From an uncultured Janibacter sp. (GTDB taxonomy: Bacteria; Actinomycetota; Actinomycetes; Actinomycetales; Dermatophilaceae): DNA of 15,427 bases. A program made the translations under genes and the position numbers. The notes under the pieces were generated by a model, which searched no databases, had not been told where the DNA came from, and was given only the letters and a program-made list of their open reading frames with translations. The stretch is taken from NCBI GenBank assembly GCA_946222495.1, contig CAMICF010000050.1, positions 1 to 15,427 of the forward strand, given 5' to 3'. Positions 8,698 to 14,619 of the stretch are shown here, in pieces; positions within the stretch are counted from its first letter, which is position 1; each line of letters starts with the position of its first letter.

Positions 8698-8709
8698 TAC
8701 CGTGGGGCC
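8698..8709 (+). promoter_or_regulatory. Putative leaderless promoter of the carbonic anhydrase gene
   Basis: TACCGT at 8698-8703 fits TANNNT and ends six bases before the ATG at 8710. The intervening GGGGCC is too close and of the wrong sequence to act as a ribosome binding site, so a leaderless transcript is likely. No good -35 box is visible. Confidence 0.5.
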
Positions 8710-9207
8710 ATGACCGACCCCTTCTCCGACCTCATCGCCGCGAACGAGACCTTCGCGCAGTCCTTCTCGCTCAGCGGTTTCGACGGCATCGCCCACGCGG
8801 GCGTCGCCGTCGTCACGTGCATGGACAGCCGCATCGACCCCCTGGGCATGCTCGGCCTCAAGCCGGGTGACGCCAAGATCTTCCGCAACCCGGGTGGGCG
8901 CGTCACGGCCGCGGCCCTCGAGGCGATCGTCCTCGGCGTGCACCTGCTCAACGTCAAGCGCGTCCTCGTCGTCCCGCACACCCGCTGCGCGATGACGAGC
9001 TCGTCGGAGGCCGAGCTGCGGCAGAAGATCGGCGAGTCCGCCGGGCAGGACGCCTCCTGGCAGGGCTTCCACGTCATCAGCGACCAGCTCGCCGCCCTCG
9101 AGCAGGACGTCGCCGCCGTGCGCTCGCACCCCCTCGTCCCGGAGACGGTCGACGTCGGGGGCTTCGTCTACGACGTCGACACGGGCCTCCTCGAGCAGCA
9201 CTCCTGA
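8710..9207 (+). CDS. Small beta-class carbonic anhydrase
   Basis: Zinc enzyme that interconverts CO2 and bicarbonate, supplying bicarbonate for carboxylases and helping pH balance in the cytoplasm. The 165 residues hold the complete beta-class active site: C37 with the D39-R41 dyad in CMDSR, and H90 and C93 in HTRC as the remaining zinc ligands. The length of about 165 residues fits the short actinobacterial subgroup typified by M. tuberculosis Rv1284, in which the C-terminus GFVYDVDTGLL is also conserved. ATG at 8710 gives the expected N-terminus and is preceded by a leaderless-type -10 box. It is divergent from the sugar importer operon and 53 bases before an amino acid dehydrogenase on the same strand. 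Confidence 0.93.
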   Translation: MTDPFSDLIAANETFAQSFSLSGFDGIAHAGVAVVTCMDSRIDPLGMLGLKPGDAKIFRNPGGRVTAAALEAIVLGVHLLNVKRVLVVPHTRCAMTSSSEAELRQKIGESAGQDASWQGFHVISDQLAALEQDVAAVRSHPLVPETVDVGGFVYDVDTGLLEQHS

Positions 9208-9222
9208 GGGACCTCCCACCCC

Positions 9223-9238
9223 GGTGACGGGGGTCACC
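9223..9238. promoter_or_regulatory. Inverted repeat between carbonic anhydrase and dehydrogenase genes
   Basis: GGTGAC (9223-9228), GGGG, GTCACC (9233-9238) are perfect 6-bp inverted arms. The element could be a short terminator for the carbonic anhydrase transcript or an operator for the dehydrogenase, whose putative -10 box starts ten bases further on. The sequence does not decide between them. Confidence 0.35.
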
Positions 9239-9248
9239 CCGGTCCTGC

Positions 9249-9260
9249 CACCATGGGCGG
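9249..9260 (+). promoter_or_regulatory. Possible leaderless promoter of the dehydrogenase gene
   Basis: CACCAT at 9249-9254 keeps the two most conserved positions of TANNNT (A2 and T6) and ends six bases before the ATG at 9261. The gap GGGCGG is too close to the ATG to serve as a Shine-Dalgarno. The match is weak; it is listed because the spacing equals that at xseB, carbonic anhydrase and lepB. Confidence 0.3.
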
Positions 9261-10334
9261 ATGACCACCGTCACGCCCCCCGTCCCGACGTCTGACCGCA
9301 TCGCCGAACCCTGGGCGACCGAGCAGACGATCACCTGCCGCGACGACCGCGTCGGCCTCCGCGCCGTCATTGCGATCGACGACACGACCCTCGGCCCCGG
9401 CTTCGGAGGGGTGCGCTACCGCACCTACCCCTCCACCGAGGCCGCCGCGCGCGAGGCCCAGCGCCTCGCCGCCGCCATGACCCTCAAGCACGCGCTCGCC
9501 GAGCTGCCCTACGGCGGGGCGAAGTCCGTCGTCATGCTCGACGGCCCGGTCGCTGCCCCGGGCTCCCCCGAGCGACGCGAGCTCTTCGCCCGCTTCGGCG
9601 AGATGATCGCCCGCACCGCTGGCTTCTACGTGCCCGGCGTGGACATGGGCACCCTCCTCGAGGACATGCAGACCATCCGTGACGACGGCGGGGCCCGGGC
9701 CTTCTGCGACGAGGTCAGCCCCTCCCCCTTCACCGCCCGTGGCGTCTACGCCGCCATGCGCGCCGCGGCTGTCTACCACCACGGCGAAGGGGGCCTGTCC
9801 GGGGCCCACGTCGTCGTCCAGGGCGTCGGCAGCGTCGGCGCCGAGGTCGCCCGCCTCGCGCACGCCGACGGTGCCCGGCTCACCGTCGCCGACATCGACA
9901 CCGCCCGCGCCGAGGAGCTGGCGAGCGAGCTCGGCGGTGACACGGTCGCGACGGAGGACGCCCCCTTCCACCCGGCGGACGTCTTCGCGCCGTGCGCGGT
10001 CGCGCGCGTCGTCACCCGCGACGCCATCGACCGGCTCCCGGCCCGGATCATCGCCGGTGCGGCCAACGACACCCTCGACGAGCCCGGCTGCGCCGAGGCG
10101 CTGCGCGCGGCGGGCATCACCTATGTGCCCGACTTCGTCGCCAACGCCGGCGGCGTCATCCAGGTCCACGGCGGCGTCGCGGGCTGGGACGAGACGGAGA
10201 CCCTCGCCGCGGTCGACCGCGTCGGGGACCGGGTCGCCGAGCTCATCGCGACCGGCGAGGCCGAGGGGATCACCCCGCTCGCCGCCGCCCTGCAGCGGGC
10301 CTCGCGGGCCCTCGGCCGCGAGGTCACGGCATGA
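9261..10334 (+). CDS. Glu/Leu/Phe/Val family amino acid dehydrogenase
   Basis: NAD-dependent oxidative deamination of an amino acid to its 2-oxo acid plus ammonia. The 357-residue length and sequence fit the leucine/valine/phenylalanine branch rather than glutamate dehydrogenase, which is about 450 residues. The catalytic lysines are K76 (MTLKHA) and K88 (YGGAKS), with the catalytic aspartate at D128 (GVDMGT). The Rossmann motif GVGSVG is at 188-193, with D211 at the end of beta-2 suggesting NAD preference. DVFAPCA and the family-typical IIAGAAN and DFVANAGGVI follow. All key residues are present. Which amino acid is preferred cannot be read by eye; branched-chain catabolism (valine or leucine dehydrogenase) is the most common role in actinobacteria. 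The stop overlaps the start of the next gene. Confidence 0.92.
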   Translation: MTTVTPPVPTSDRIAEPWATEQTITCRDDRVGLRAVIAIDDTTLGPGFGGVRYRTYPSTEAAAREAQRLAAAMTLKHALAELPYGGAKSVVMLDGPVAAPGSPERRELFARFGEMIARTAGFYVPGVDMGTLLEDMQTIRDDGGARAFCDEVSPSPFTARGVYAAMRAAAVYHHGEGGLSGAHVVVQGVGSVGAEVARLAHADGARLTVADIDTARAEELASELGGDTVATEDAPFHPADVFAPCAVARVVTRDAIDRLPARIIAGAANDTLDEPGCAEALRAAGITYVPDFVANAGGVIQVHGGVAGWDETETLAAVDRVGDRVAELIATGEAEGITPLAAALQRASRALGREVTA

Positions 10335-10687
10335 GCGCGGCTGCGGACGCGGTCCGGCACTACTACGCCCGGGTCGACGCCGGCGACGTCGAGGGCGTCC
10401 TCGACTGCTTCGCCGACGACGCGATCTACCACCGGCCCGGCTACGCCCCGATGGTCGGAAGGGAGGCCCTCGCCACCTTCTACGGCGGCGAGCGCGTCAT
10501 CGCCGACGGCGAGCACGTCCTCGACGCGGTGCTCGTCGACGGCTCCGGGGTGGCCGTGCGCGGGCGCTTCGTCGGCACCCTCAAGGACGGCAGCGCGGCG
10601 ACGGTCGGCTTCTCCGACTTCTGGACCCTCGACGAGGAGCACCGGGCGAGCACCCGGCACTCCTACTTCGACACCCCGGCGGTCTGA
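10331..10687 (+). CDS. NTF2-like / SnoaL-like small protein
   Basis: A 118-residue protein with the look of the NTF2-like superfamily (SnoaL or ketosteroid-isomerase-like): an N-terminal helix (VRHYYARVDAGDVEGVLDCF), the hallmark FADDAIYHRPG, then GREALATFY, and a beta-rich second half (VAVRGRFVGTLKDGS, VGFSDFWTLD). Such proteins form a cone-shaped pocket and range from isomerases and cyclases to simple binding proteins, so activity cannot be assigned. The ATG overlaps the dehydrogenase stop (ATGA), showing translational coupling and suggesting a role with that enzyme or in the same condition. It converges on glmM, leaving only 21 bases between the two stops. Confidence 0.8.
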   Translation: MSAAADAVRHYYARVDAGDVEGVLDCFADDAIYHRPGYAPMVGREALATFYGGERVIADGEHVLDAVLVDGSGVAVRGRFVGTLKDGSAATVGFSDFWTLDEEHRASTRHSYFDTPAV

Positions 10688-10688
10688 G

Positions 10689-10705
10689 CCGGGACCGCCG
10701 CCCGG
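10689..10705. terminator. Weak hairpin between the NTF2-like gene and glmM
   Basis: CCGGG (10689-10693) and CCCGG (10701-10705) can pair across a 7-base loop in the 21-base gap between two convergent stops. Five GC pairs without a T-tract make a weak candidate; termination may instead be Rho-dependent. Confidence 0.2.
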
Positions 10706-10708
10706 GGG

Positions 10709-12058
10709 TCAGAGGGCGAGGCGCTCCCGGACGACCCCGGACAGCTGCTCGGCGCTGGCCCTGGCCCGCTCGTGGGTGTCGGCCTCGACCATGACGCGCA
10801 CGACCGGCTCGGTGCCGGACTTGCGGAGGAGGACGCGCCCTTCGTCGGCCAGGGAGGTCTCCAGCGCGGCGACGGCCGCACGGACGCCCTCGTCGCCGTC
10901 GACGCGGTGCTTGTCCACGTCCTTGACGTTGATGAGCACCTGCGGCATCCGGGTCATCGCCGTGGCGAGCTCGGCGATGCTCTTGCCGGTCTCGGCCACG
11001 CGGGCCGCGAGCATGAGCCCGGTGAGGACGCCGTCACCGGTCGTCGCGTGCTCGAGGAGGATGACGTGGCCGGACTGCTCGCCGCCGAGGGAGAAGCCGC
11101 CCTTGCGCATCTCCTCGAGGACGTAGCGGTCGCCGACCCCGGCCTGCACGACCTTGATGCCGGCCGCCTCCATGCCCCGGATGAGGCCGAGGTTGCTCAT
11201 GACGGTGGCCACGAGGGTGTCCTCGACGAGGTCACCGTGGTCCTTGAGCGCCAGGGCGAGGATCGCCATGATCTGGTCGCCGTCGATCTCCTCGCCGGAG
11301 GCGTCGACGGCCAGGCACCGGTCCGCGTCACCGTCGTGGGCGATGCCCAGGTCCGCCCCCTGCTCGACGACCGCGGCCTGGAGCTCCTCGAGGTGCGTCG
11401 AGCCGCAGCCGTCGTTGATGTTCAGCCCGTCCGGGCGCGCGCCGATGACGTGCACGTCGGCACCCGCGAGGCGGAAGACCTCGGGTGAGACCTCGCTCGC
11501 CGCACCGTGCGCCGCGTCGATGACGACCTTGAGGCCGTCGAGCTTGGGGGCGACGGCGTCGAGGAGGTGGCGCACGTACTGCGTGCCGGCGTCCTCCATG
11601 CGGGTGATCCGACCGACGTCGAAGCCGACGGGGCGCTCCGGCTCCTCGTCCAGGGCCGCCTCGATGGCGTCCTCGACGGCGTCCGGGAGCTTGTGGCCGC
11701 CCGTGGCGAAGAACTTGATGCCGTTGTCCGGCATGGCGTTGTGCGAGGCGGAGAGCATGACACCGAAGTCGGCGTGCACCTCACCCGTGAGGAAGGCGAC
11801 CGCGGGGGTCGGCACGACCCCCGCGTCGAGCACGTCGATCCCGCTGCTCGCGAGGCCGGCGACGACCGCGGCGGAGAGGAACTCCCCCGAGGCCCTCGGG
11901 TCGCGCCCGACGACGGCCAAGGGTCGCCGCCCTTCGGTGCCCTCCGGGTCCCGCAGGACGCGGGCGGCGGCCTGGGAGAGTCGAAGTGCGAAGTCGGCGG
12001 TGATGACCTCGCCGTTGGCGAGGCCGCGGACACCGTCGGTGCCGAAGAGTCGGGTCAT
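10709..12058 (-). CDS. glmM: Phosphoglucosamine mutase
   Basis: Converts glucosamine 6-phosphate to glucosamine 1-phosphate, the step between GlmS and GlmU on the path to UDP-GlcNAc for peptidoglycan; expected to be essential and cytoplasmic. The 449 residues match family length. The N-terminal FGTDGVRG is at 5-12. The active-site loop SASHN has the phosphorylated serine S105, the metal-binding loop DGDADR is at 242-247, the sugar-binding GEQSGH at 326-331, and the phosphate-binding RKSGTEPVVR at 412-421. ATG at 12058 is chosen because the product begins with the canonical MTRLFGTDGVRG; the open frame extends further but is not conserved-looking. GGAAGG lies about ten bases upstream. In many actinobacteria glmM directly follows rplM-rpsI; here a ligase gene on the other strand separates them. 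Confidence 0.97.
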   Translation of the reverse strand: MTRLFGTDGVRGLANGEVITADFALRLSQAAARVLRDPEGTEGRRPLAVVGRDPRASGEFLSAAVVAGLASSGIDVLDAGVVPTPAVAFLTGEVHADFGVMLSASHNAMPDNGIKFFATGGHKLPDAVEDAIEAALDEEPERPVGFDVGRITRMEDAGTQYVRHLLDAVAPKLDGLKVVIDAAHGAASEVSPEVFRLAGADVHVIGARPDGLNINDGCGSTHLEELQAAVVEQGADLGIAHDGDADRCLAVDASGEEIDGDQIMAILALALKDHGDLVEDTLVATVMSNLGLIRGMEAAGIKVVQAGVGDRYVLEEMRKGGFSLGGEQSGHVILLEHATTGDGVLTGLMLAARVAETGKSIAELATAMTRMPQVLINVKDVDKHRVDGDEGVRAAVAALETSLADEGRVLLRKSGTEPVVRVMVEADTHERARASAEQLSGVVRERLAL

Positions 12059-12103
12059 TGTCGTGGAACCTTCCGTGGGGTCACCGTCCGGGACCTGCTG
12101 AAG

Positions 12104-12122
12104 GGCGGCGCTGGACGCCGCC
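12104..12122 (-). promoter_or_regulatory. Hairpin in the predicted glmM mRNA leader
   Basis: On the minus strand GGCGGCG, loop TCCAG, CGCCGCC form a perfect 7-bp stem at 46-64 bases before the glmM ATG, inside the leader predicted from the -10 box at 12139-12144. No T-tract follows. The loop and its two closing pairs (CG-TCCAG-CG) are identical to those of the hairpin in the rplM leader at 14416-14438. Role unknown; possibilities include RNA stability or translational control. Confidence 0.5.
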
Positions 12123-12138
12123 GAGGACGGGCGCAGCC

Positions 12139-12144
12139 ACGATA
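12139..12144 (-). promoter_or_regulatory. Putative -10 box of glmM
   Basis: TATCGT on the minus strand fits TANNNT and would give a leader of roughly 75 bases that contains the hairpin at 12104-12122. No clear -35 box is visible. The divergent ligase promoter lies ten bases further right, so the two promoters nearly abut. Confidence 0.4.
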
Positions 12145-12153
12145 CCGCTCGGT

Positions 12154-12159
12154 TAGGCT
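12154..12159 (+). promoter_or_regulatory. -10 box of the carboxylate-amine ligase gene
   Basis: TAGGCT, the same hexamer used before glpX, fits TANNNT. Transcription would begin near 12166, about 25 bases before the ATG, leaving room for the ribosome binding site GAGAGG at 12182-12187. No clear -35 box is visible. Confidence 0.45.
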
Positions 12160-12190
12160 GATCGCGCACCGTTCTGGCGTCGAGAGGGCC

Positions 12191-13327
12191 ATGATGATCG
12201 AGTTCACGCCGTCCACGGGCCCTACGCTCGGCGTCGAGTGGGAGATCGCCCTGCTCGACCGGGAGACCATGGATCTCGTCCCCCTCGCCGAGAGTGTCGT
12301 CGAGCCGCTGGCCGCCGAGGACGGCCTCTCCCCCAAGGTCCACCGGGAGCTGCTCAACAACACGGTCGAGCTCGTCACCGGCGTCTGCGAGACCGTCCCC
12401 GAGGTCGTCGAGGACCTCTCCTCGAGCCTCGAGCGGCTGCGCGGGATCACCGACGGGCTGGGCCTCGAGCTGCTGTCCGCCGGCACCCACCCCTTCGCCC
12501 GCTGGGAGAGCCAGGAGGTCACCGAGGGCGAGCGCTACGCCACCCTCATCGACCGCACCCGCTGGTGGGGCCGGCAGATGCTCATCTACGGCGTGCACAC
12601 GCACGTCGGCGTGACCCACCGGGACAAGGCGCTGCCGCTGCTCAACGGGATGCTCTCCTACGCGCCCCACCTGCAGGCCCTCTCCGCGTCCTCACCGTGG
12701 TGGAGCGGGGTCCCCACGGACTACGCGAGCAACCGCGCGCTGCTCTTCCAGCAGCTGCCCACGGCGGGGCTCCCCTTCCAGTTCGACACCTGGCCCGAGT
12801 ACGAGAGCTATGTCGACGACCTGCTCGTCACCGGCGTCATCGACGACCTCAAGGAGCTGCGCTGGGACCTGCGCCCGGCCTCCCACCTGGGGACGCTCGA
12901 GGTGCGCGTCTGCGACGGCGTGCCCACGCTCCAGGAGATCGCGGCGATCACCGCGCTGACGCAGTGCCTCATCGTCCATCTCGACGACCGCCTCACCGAC
13001 GGCGGCACCATCCCCACGCTCCCGCCGTGGCACGTCCAGGAAAACAAGTGGCGCACCGCCCGCTACGGGATGGACGCGATCATCATCCTCGACTCGCGCA
13101 ACCGCGAGCGCCTCGTCACCGACGAGCTCCATGACCTGCTCAACCGTCTCGAGCCGGTCGCCCGGCGCCTCGGCTGCTCCGCCGAGCTGGCCCTCGTCGA
13201 GGACCTCATCCGCTCCGGCGCGAGCTATCAGCGCCAGCTCGCCGTCGCGGCCGAGCACCAGGGCGACCTCGTCGAGGTGACTCGGTCCCTCGTGGCCGAG
13301 ATGCGCGCCGGGCGCCCCCTCCGCTGA
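12191..13327 (+). CDS. YbdK-type carboxylate-amine ligase (glutamate-cysteine ligase family 2)
   Basis: ATP-dependent ligase of the GCS2/YbdK family (378 residues, normal length). E. coli YbdK has weak gamma-glutamylcysteine synthetase activity, but the true substrates of most members are unknown, and actinobacteria generally make mycothiol rather than glutathione. Visible motifs are GVEWEIALLD at 14-23 (metal/ATP-site glutamates E16 and E18), NNTVELVTGVCE, a GVHTHVGV strand, RWDLRPASHLGTLEVRVCD and ENKWRTARYGMDA. ATG at 12191 or the adjacent ATG at 12194 is the start; GAGAGG at 12182-12187 is better spaced for the second. The longer open frame to the left is antisense to glmM and rejected. 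The gene lies opposite to, and between, glmM and rpsI, with a strong hairpin after it. Confidence 0.9.
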   Translation: MMIEFTPSTGPTLGVEWEIALLDRETMDLVPLAESVVEPLAAEDGLSPKVHRELLNNTVELVTGVCETVPEVVEDLSSSLERLRGITDGLGLELLSAGTHPFARWESQEVTEGERYATLIDRTRWWGRQMLIYGVHTHVGVTHRDKALPLLNGMLSYAPHLQALSASSPWWSGVPTDYASNRALLFQQLPTAGLPFQFDTWPEYESYVDDLLVTGVIDDLKELRWDLRPASHLGTLEVRVCDGVPTLQEIAAITALTQCLIVHLDDRLTDGGTIPTLPPWHVQENKWRTARYGMDAIIILDSRNRERLVTDELHDLLNRLEPVARRLGCSAELALVEDLIRSGASYQRQLAVAAEHQGDLVEVTRSLVAEMRAGRPLR

Positions 13328-13334
13328 CTGCACG

Positions 13335-13376
13335 ACGAAGGGCGGTGCCCACCGTGAGGTGAGCACCGCCCTTCGT
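13335..13376. terminator. Strong bidirectional hairpin terminator between the ligase gene and rpsI
   Basis: A 14-bp perfect stem: arm 13335-13348 (ACGAAGGGCGGTGC) pairs with 13363-13376 (GCACCGCCCTTCGT). The intervening 14 bases continue the stem as CACC-GTGA-GGTG after a C/A mismatch. It starts eight bases after the ligase stop and ends 14 bases before the rpsI stop, so it serves both converging transcripts. There is no T-tract on either side, as is usual for actinobacterial terminators. Confidence 0.9.
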
Positions 13377-13390
13377 GGCAGATCCGAGGA

Positions 13391-13906
13391 TCAGCGCTTG
13401 CTGTACTGCGGCGCCTTGCGGGCCTTCTTGAGACCGGCCTTCTTGCGCTCCGGGACGCGGGCGTCCCGGGTGAGGTAACCGGCCTTCTTCAGCGTGGCGC
13501 GGTTGAGCTCCGGGTCGACCCCGTTGAGCGAACGCGCGACGCCGAGGCGGACGGCACCGGCCTGGCCGGAGGGGCCACCGCCGTGGACGCGCACGAGCAC
13601 GTCATAGGCACCGTCGAGCTCGAGCGCGGTGAGCGGCTCGTTGACGATCTGCTGGTGGACCTTGTTCGGGAAGTACTCCTCGAGCGAGCGGCCGTTGACC
13701 TTCCACTCGCCGGTGCCCGGGACGATCCGGACGCGGGCGATGGCCTGCTTGCGACGGCCGGTGGCCGCGCCGGGAGCAGAGGCGGAGGGACGGCGCACGG
13801 GCTCGTCGGAGGTGCCGACGACGGTGCCGTCGGACTCGGAGGTGTAGGAGCTCAGCTCGGGCTCGTCGCCCTCGAGGACCTCAGTGTTTTCGGTGGTGTC
13901 AGCCAC
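13391..13906 (-). CDS. rpsI: 30S ribosomal protein S9
   Basis: Small-subunit ribosomal protein whose basic C-terminal tail reaches the P-site tRNA. The S9 core is clear: GRRKQAIARVRIVPGTG at 50-66, VNGRSLEEYFPN, VRVHGGGPSGQAGAVRLGVARSL, and the C-terminal KKARKAPQYSKR ending in the invariant Lys-Arg. At 171 residues it is about 40 longer than E. coli S9 because of an acidic, Ser/Thr-rich N-terminal extension (residues 1-48), as is usual in actinobacteria. The start is GTG at 13906, with GAGGA six bases upstream. It follows rplM after 30 bases in the universally conserved rplM-rpsI operon. Confidence 0.97.
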   Translation of the reverse strand: MADTTENTEVLEGDEPELSSYTSESDGTVVGTSDEPVRRPSASAPGAATGRRKQAIARVRIVPGTGEWKVNGRSLEEYFPNKVHQQIVNEPLTALELDGAYDVLVRVHGGGPSGQAGAVRLGVARSLNGVDPELNRATLKKAGYLTRDARVPERKKAGLKKARKAPQYSKR

Positions 13907-13936
13907 GGTGTTTCCTCAGTTCCTTCTCGGCAGCGC

Positions 13937-14380
13937 TTACTGCGCGACCTGCGAGATCTCGTAGGGGGTGGGCTGCTGGGCGGCGTGCGGGTGCTCGGCA
14001 CCGGCGTACACCTTGAGCTTGTCCAGCTGCTGCTTGCCCAGGCTGTTCCGCGGGAGCATGCCGCGGACGGCCTTCTCGACGGCGCGGGTCGGGTGCTTCT
14101 CGAGCATCTCGGTGTAGTTCATCGAGGAGAGACCGCCCGGGTGACCGGAGTGGCGGTAGGCGCGCTTCTTCTCGGCCTTGGCGCCGGTGAGCGCGATCTT
14201 GTCCGCGTTGATGATGATGACGAAGTCGCCCGTGTCCAGGTGCGGGGCGAAGGTCGTCTTGTGCTTGCCGCGCAGCAGCTGTGCGGTCTGGCTCGCGAGG
14301 CGGCCGAGCACGACGTCGGTGGCGTCGATGATGTGCCACTGACGGGTGATCTCACCACCCTTGGGGGAGTACGTGCGCAT
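13937..14380 (-). CDS. rplM: 50S ribosomal protein L13
   Basis: Early-assembling large-subunit ribosomal protein; 147 residues, normal length. Typical features are WHIIDATDVVLGRLAS at 15-30, LLRGKHKTTFAPHLDTGDFVIIINA, YRHSGHPGG, the family signature region PTRAVEKAVRGMLPRNSLG, and KLKVYAGAEHPH. ATG at 14380 is supported by GAAGG eight bases upstream. It is the first gene of rplM-rpsI, with its own promoter at 14479-14507 and a leader of about 90 bases that contains a stable hairpin. In E. coli and Bacillus this operon is autoregulated through its leader; whether that applies here is inference. Confidence 0.97.
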   Translation of the reverse strand: MRTYSPKGGEITRQWHIIDATDVVLGRLASQTAQLLRGKHKTTFAPHLDTGDFVIIINADKIALTGAKAEKKRAYRHSGHPGGLSSMNYTEMLEKHPTRAVEKAVRGMLPRNSLGKQQLDKLKVYAGAEHPHAAQQPTPYEISQVAQ

Positions 14381-14415
14381 GAGTGATGCCTTCTGCTCTC
14401 GTGTGGTGCTTCCGG

Positions 14416-14438
14416 CCCCCTTCGCTGGACGAAGGGGG
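14416..14438 (-). promoter_or_regulatory. Stable hairpin in the rplM-rpsI mRNA leader
   Basis: On the minus strand CCCCCTTCG, loop TCCAG, CGAAGGGGG form a perfect 9-bp stem, 36-58 bases upstream of the rplM ATG and about 34 bases after the predicted transcription start. There is no T-tract, so it is not an ordinary terminator. A cis-acting site for ribosomal protein feedback, or an RNA stabiliser, would be natural for this operon. The loop and closing pairs match those of the glmM leader hairpin. Confidence 0.6.
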
Positions 14439-14478
14439 TGACGCCGTCAGCCCGGAGGGCGCGGCGTCGCTGCACACC

Positions 14479-14507
14479 ATTCTACGGAGCGCCACACACC
14501 GACCGAA
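14479..14507 (-). promoter_or_regulatory. Promoter of the rplM-rpsI operon
   Basis: On the minus strand, -10 box TAGAAT (complement of 14479-14484) lies 17 bases from a weak -35 TTCGGT (complement of 14502-14507). Transcription would begin near 14472, giving a leader of about 92 bases. The -10 box is one of the best matches to consensus in the window, as expected for a ribosomal protein operon. Confidence 0.6.
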
Positions 14508-14589
14508 ATCCGCGCAGAGGCGCCAAAACCCTTGATATGACAGGCCTCTCGCGCCGCTCAGCCCGACGCGGAACCGCCACTGACCGCAC

Positions 14590-14610
14590 ATTGCACAATA
14601 CTTGTGCAAT
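14590..14610. promoter_or_regulatory. Perfect 9-bp palindrome over the ArsR-like regulator promoter (operator)
   Basis: ATTGCACAA (14590-14598), spacer TAC, TTGTGCAAT (14602-14610) form a perfect inverted repeat, unusually AT-rich for this genome. It ends ten bases before the regulator's ATG and overlaps the predicted -10 box. An operator for autoregulation by the adjacent winged-helix protein is the obvious interpretation. Confidence 0.7.
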
Positions 14611-14619
14611 TCTGTGGCC
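14608..14619 (+). promoter_or_regulatory. Possible leaderless promoter of the ArsR-like gene
   Basis: AATTCT at 14608-14613 keeps A2 and T6 of TANNNT and ends six bases before the ATG at 14620. Its first three bases belong to the palindrome at 14590-14610, so a bound repressor would block RNA polymerase. Confidence 0.4.

Noticed and set aside
11507..12190. Upstream extension of the ligase frame to 606 residues.
   Set aside because: It is antisense to glmM, lacks any domain, and passes through the predicted promoter at 12154-12159.
12059..12670. Upstream extension of the glmM frame to 653 residues.
   Set aside because: Family members start with the MTRLFGTDGVRG-like sequence encoded from 12058; the extension is antisense to the ligase gene.
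13769..13906. The acidic N-terminal extension of S9 as a fusion to another domain.
   Set aside because: Actinobacterial S9 proteins commonly carry such an extension, and it contains no domain motif.
14416..14438. Rho-independent terminator or known riboswitch in the rplM leader.
   Set aside because: There is no U-tract after the stem and no recognisable riboswitch core; only a simple hairpin is supported.
14602..14604. TTG as the start of the ArsR-like regulator.
   Set aside because: It lies inside the palindromic operator and adds only six unconserved residues; ATG at 14620 gives the usual N-terminus.
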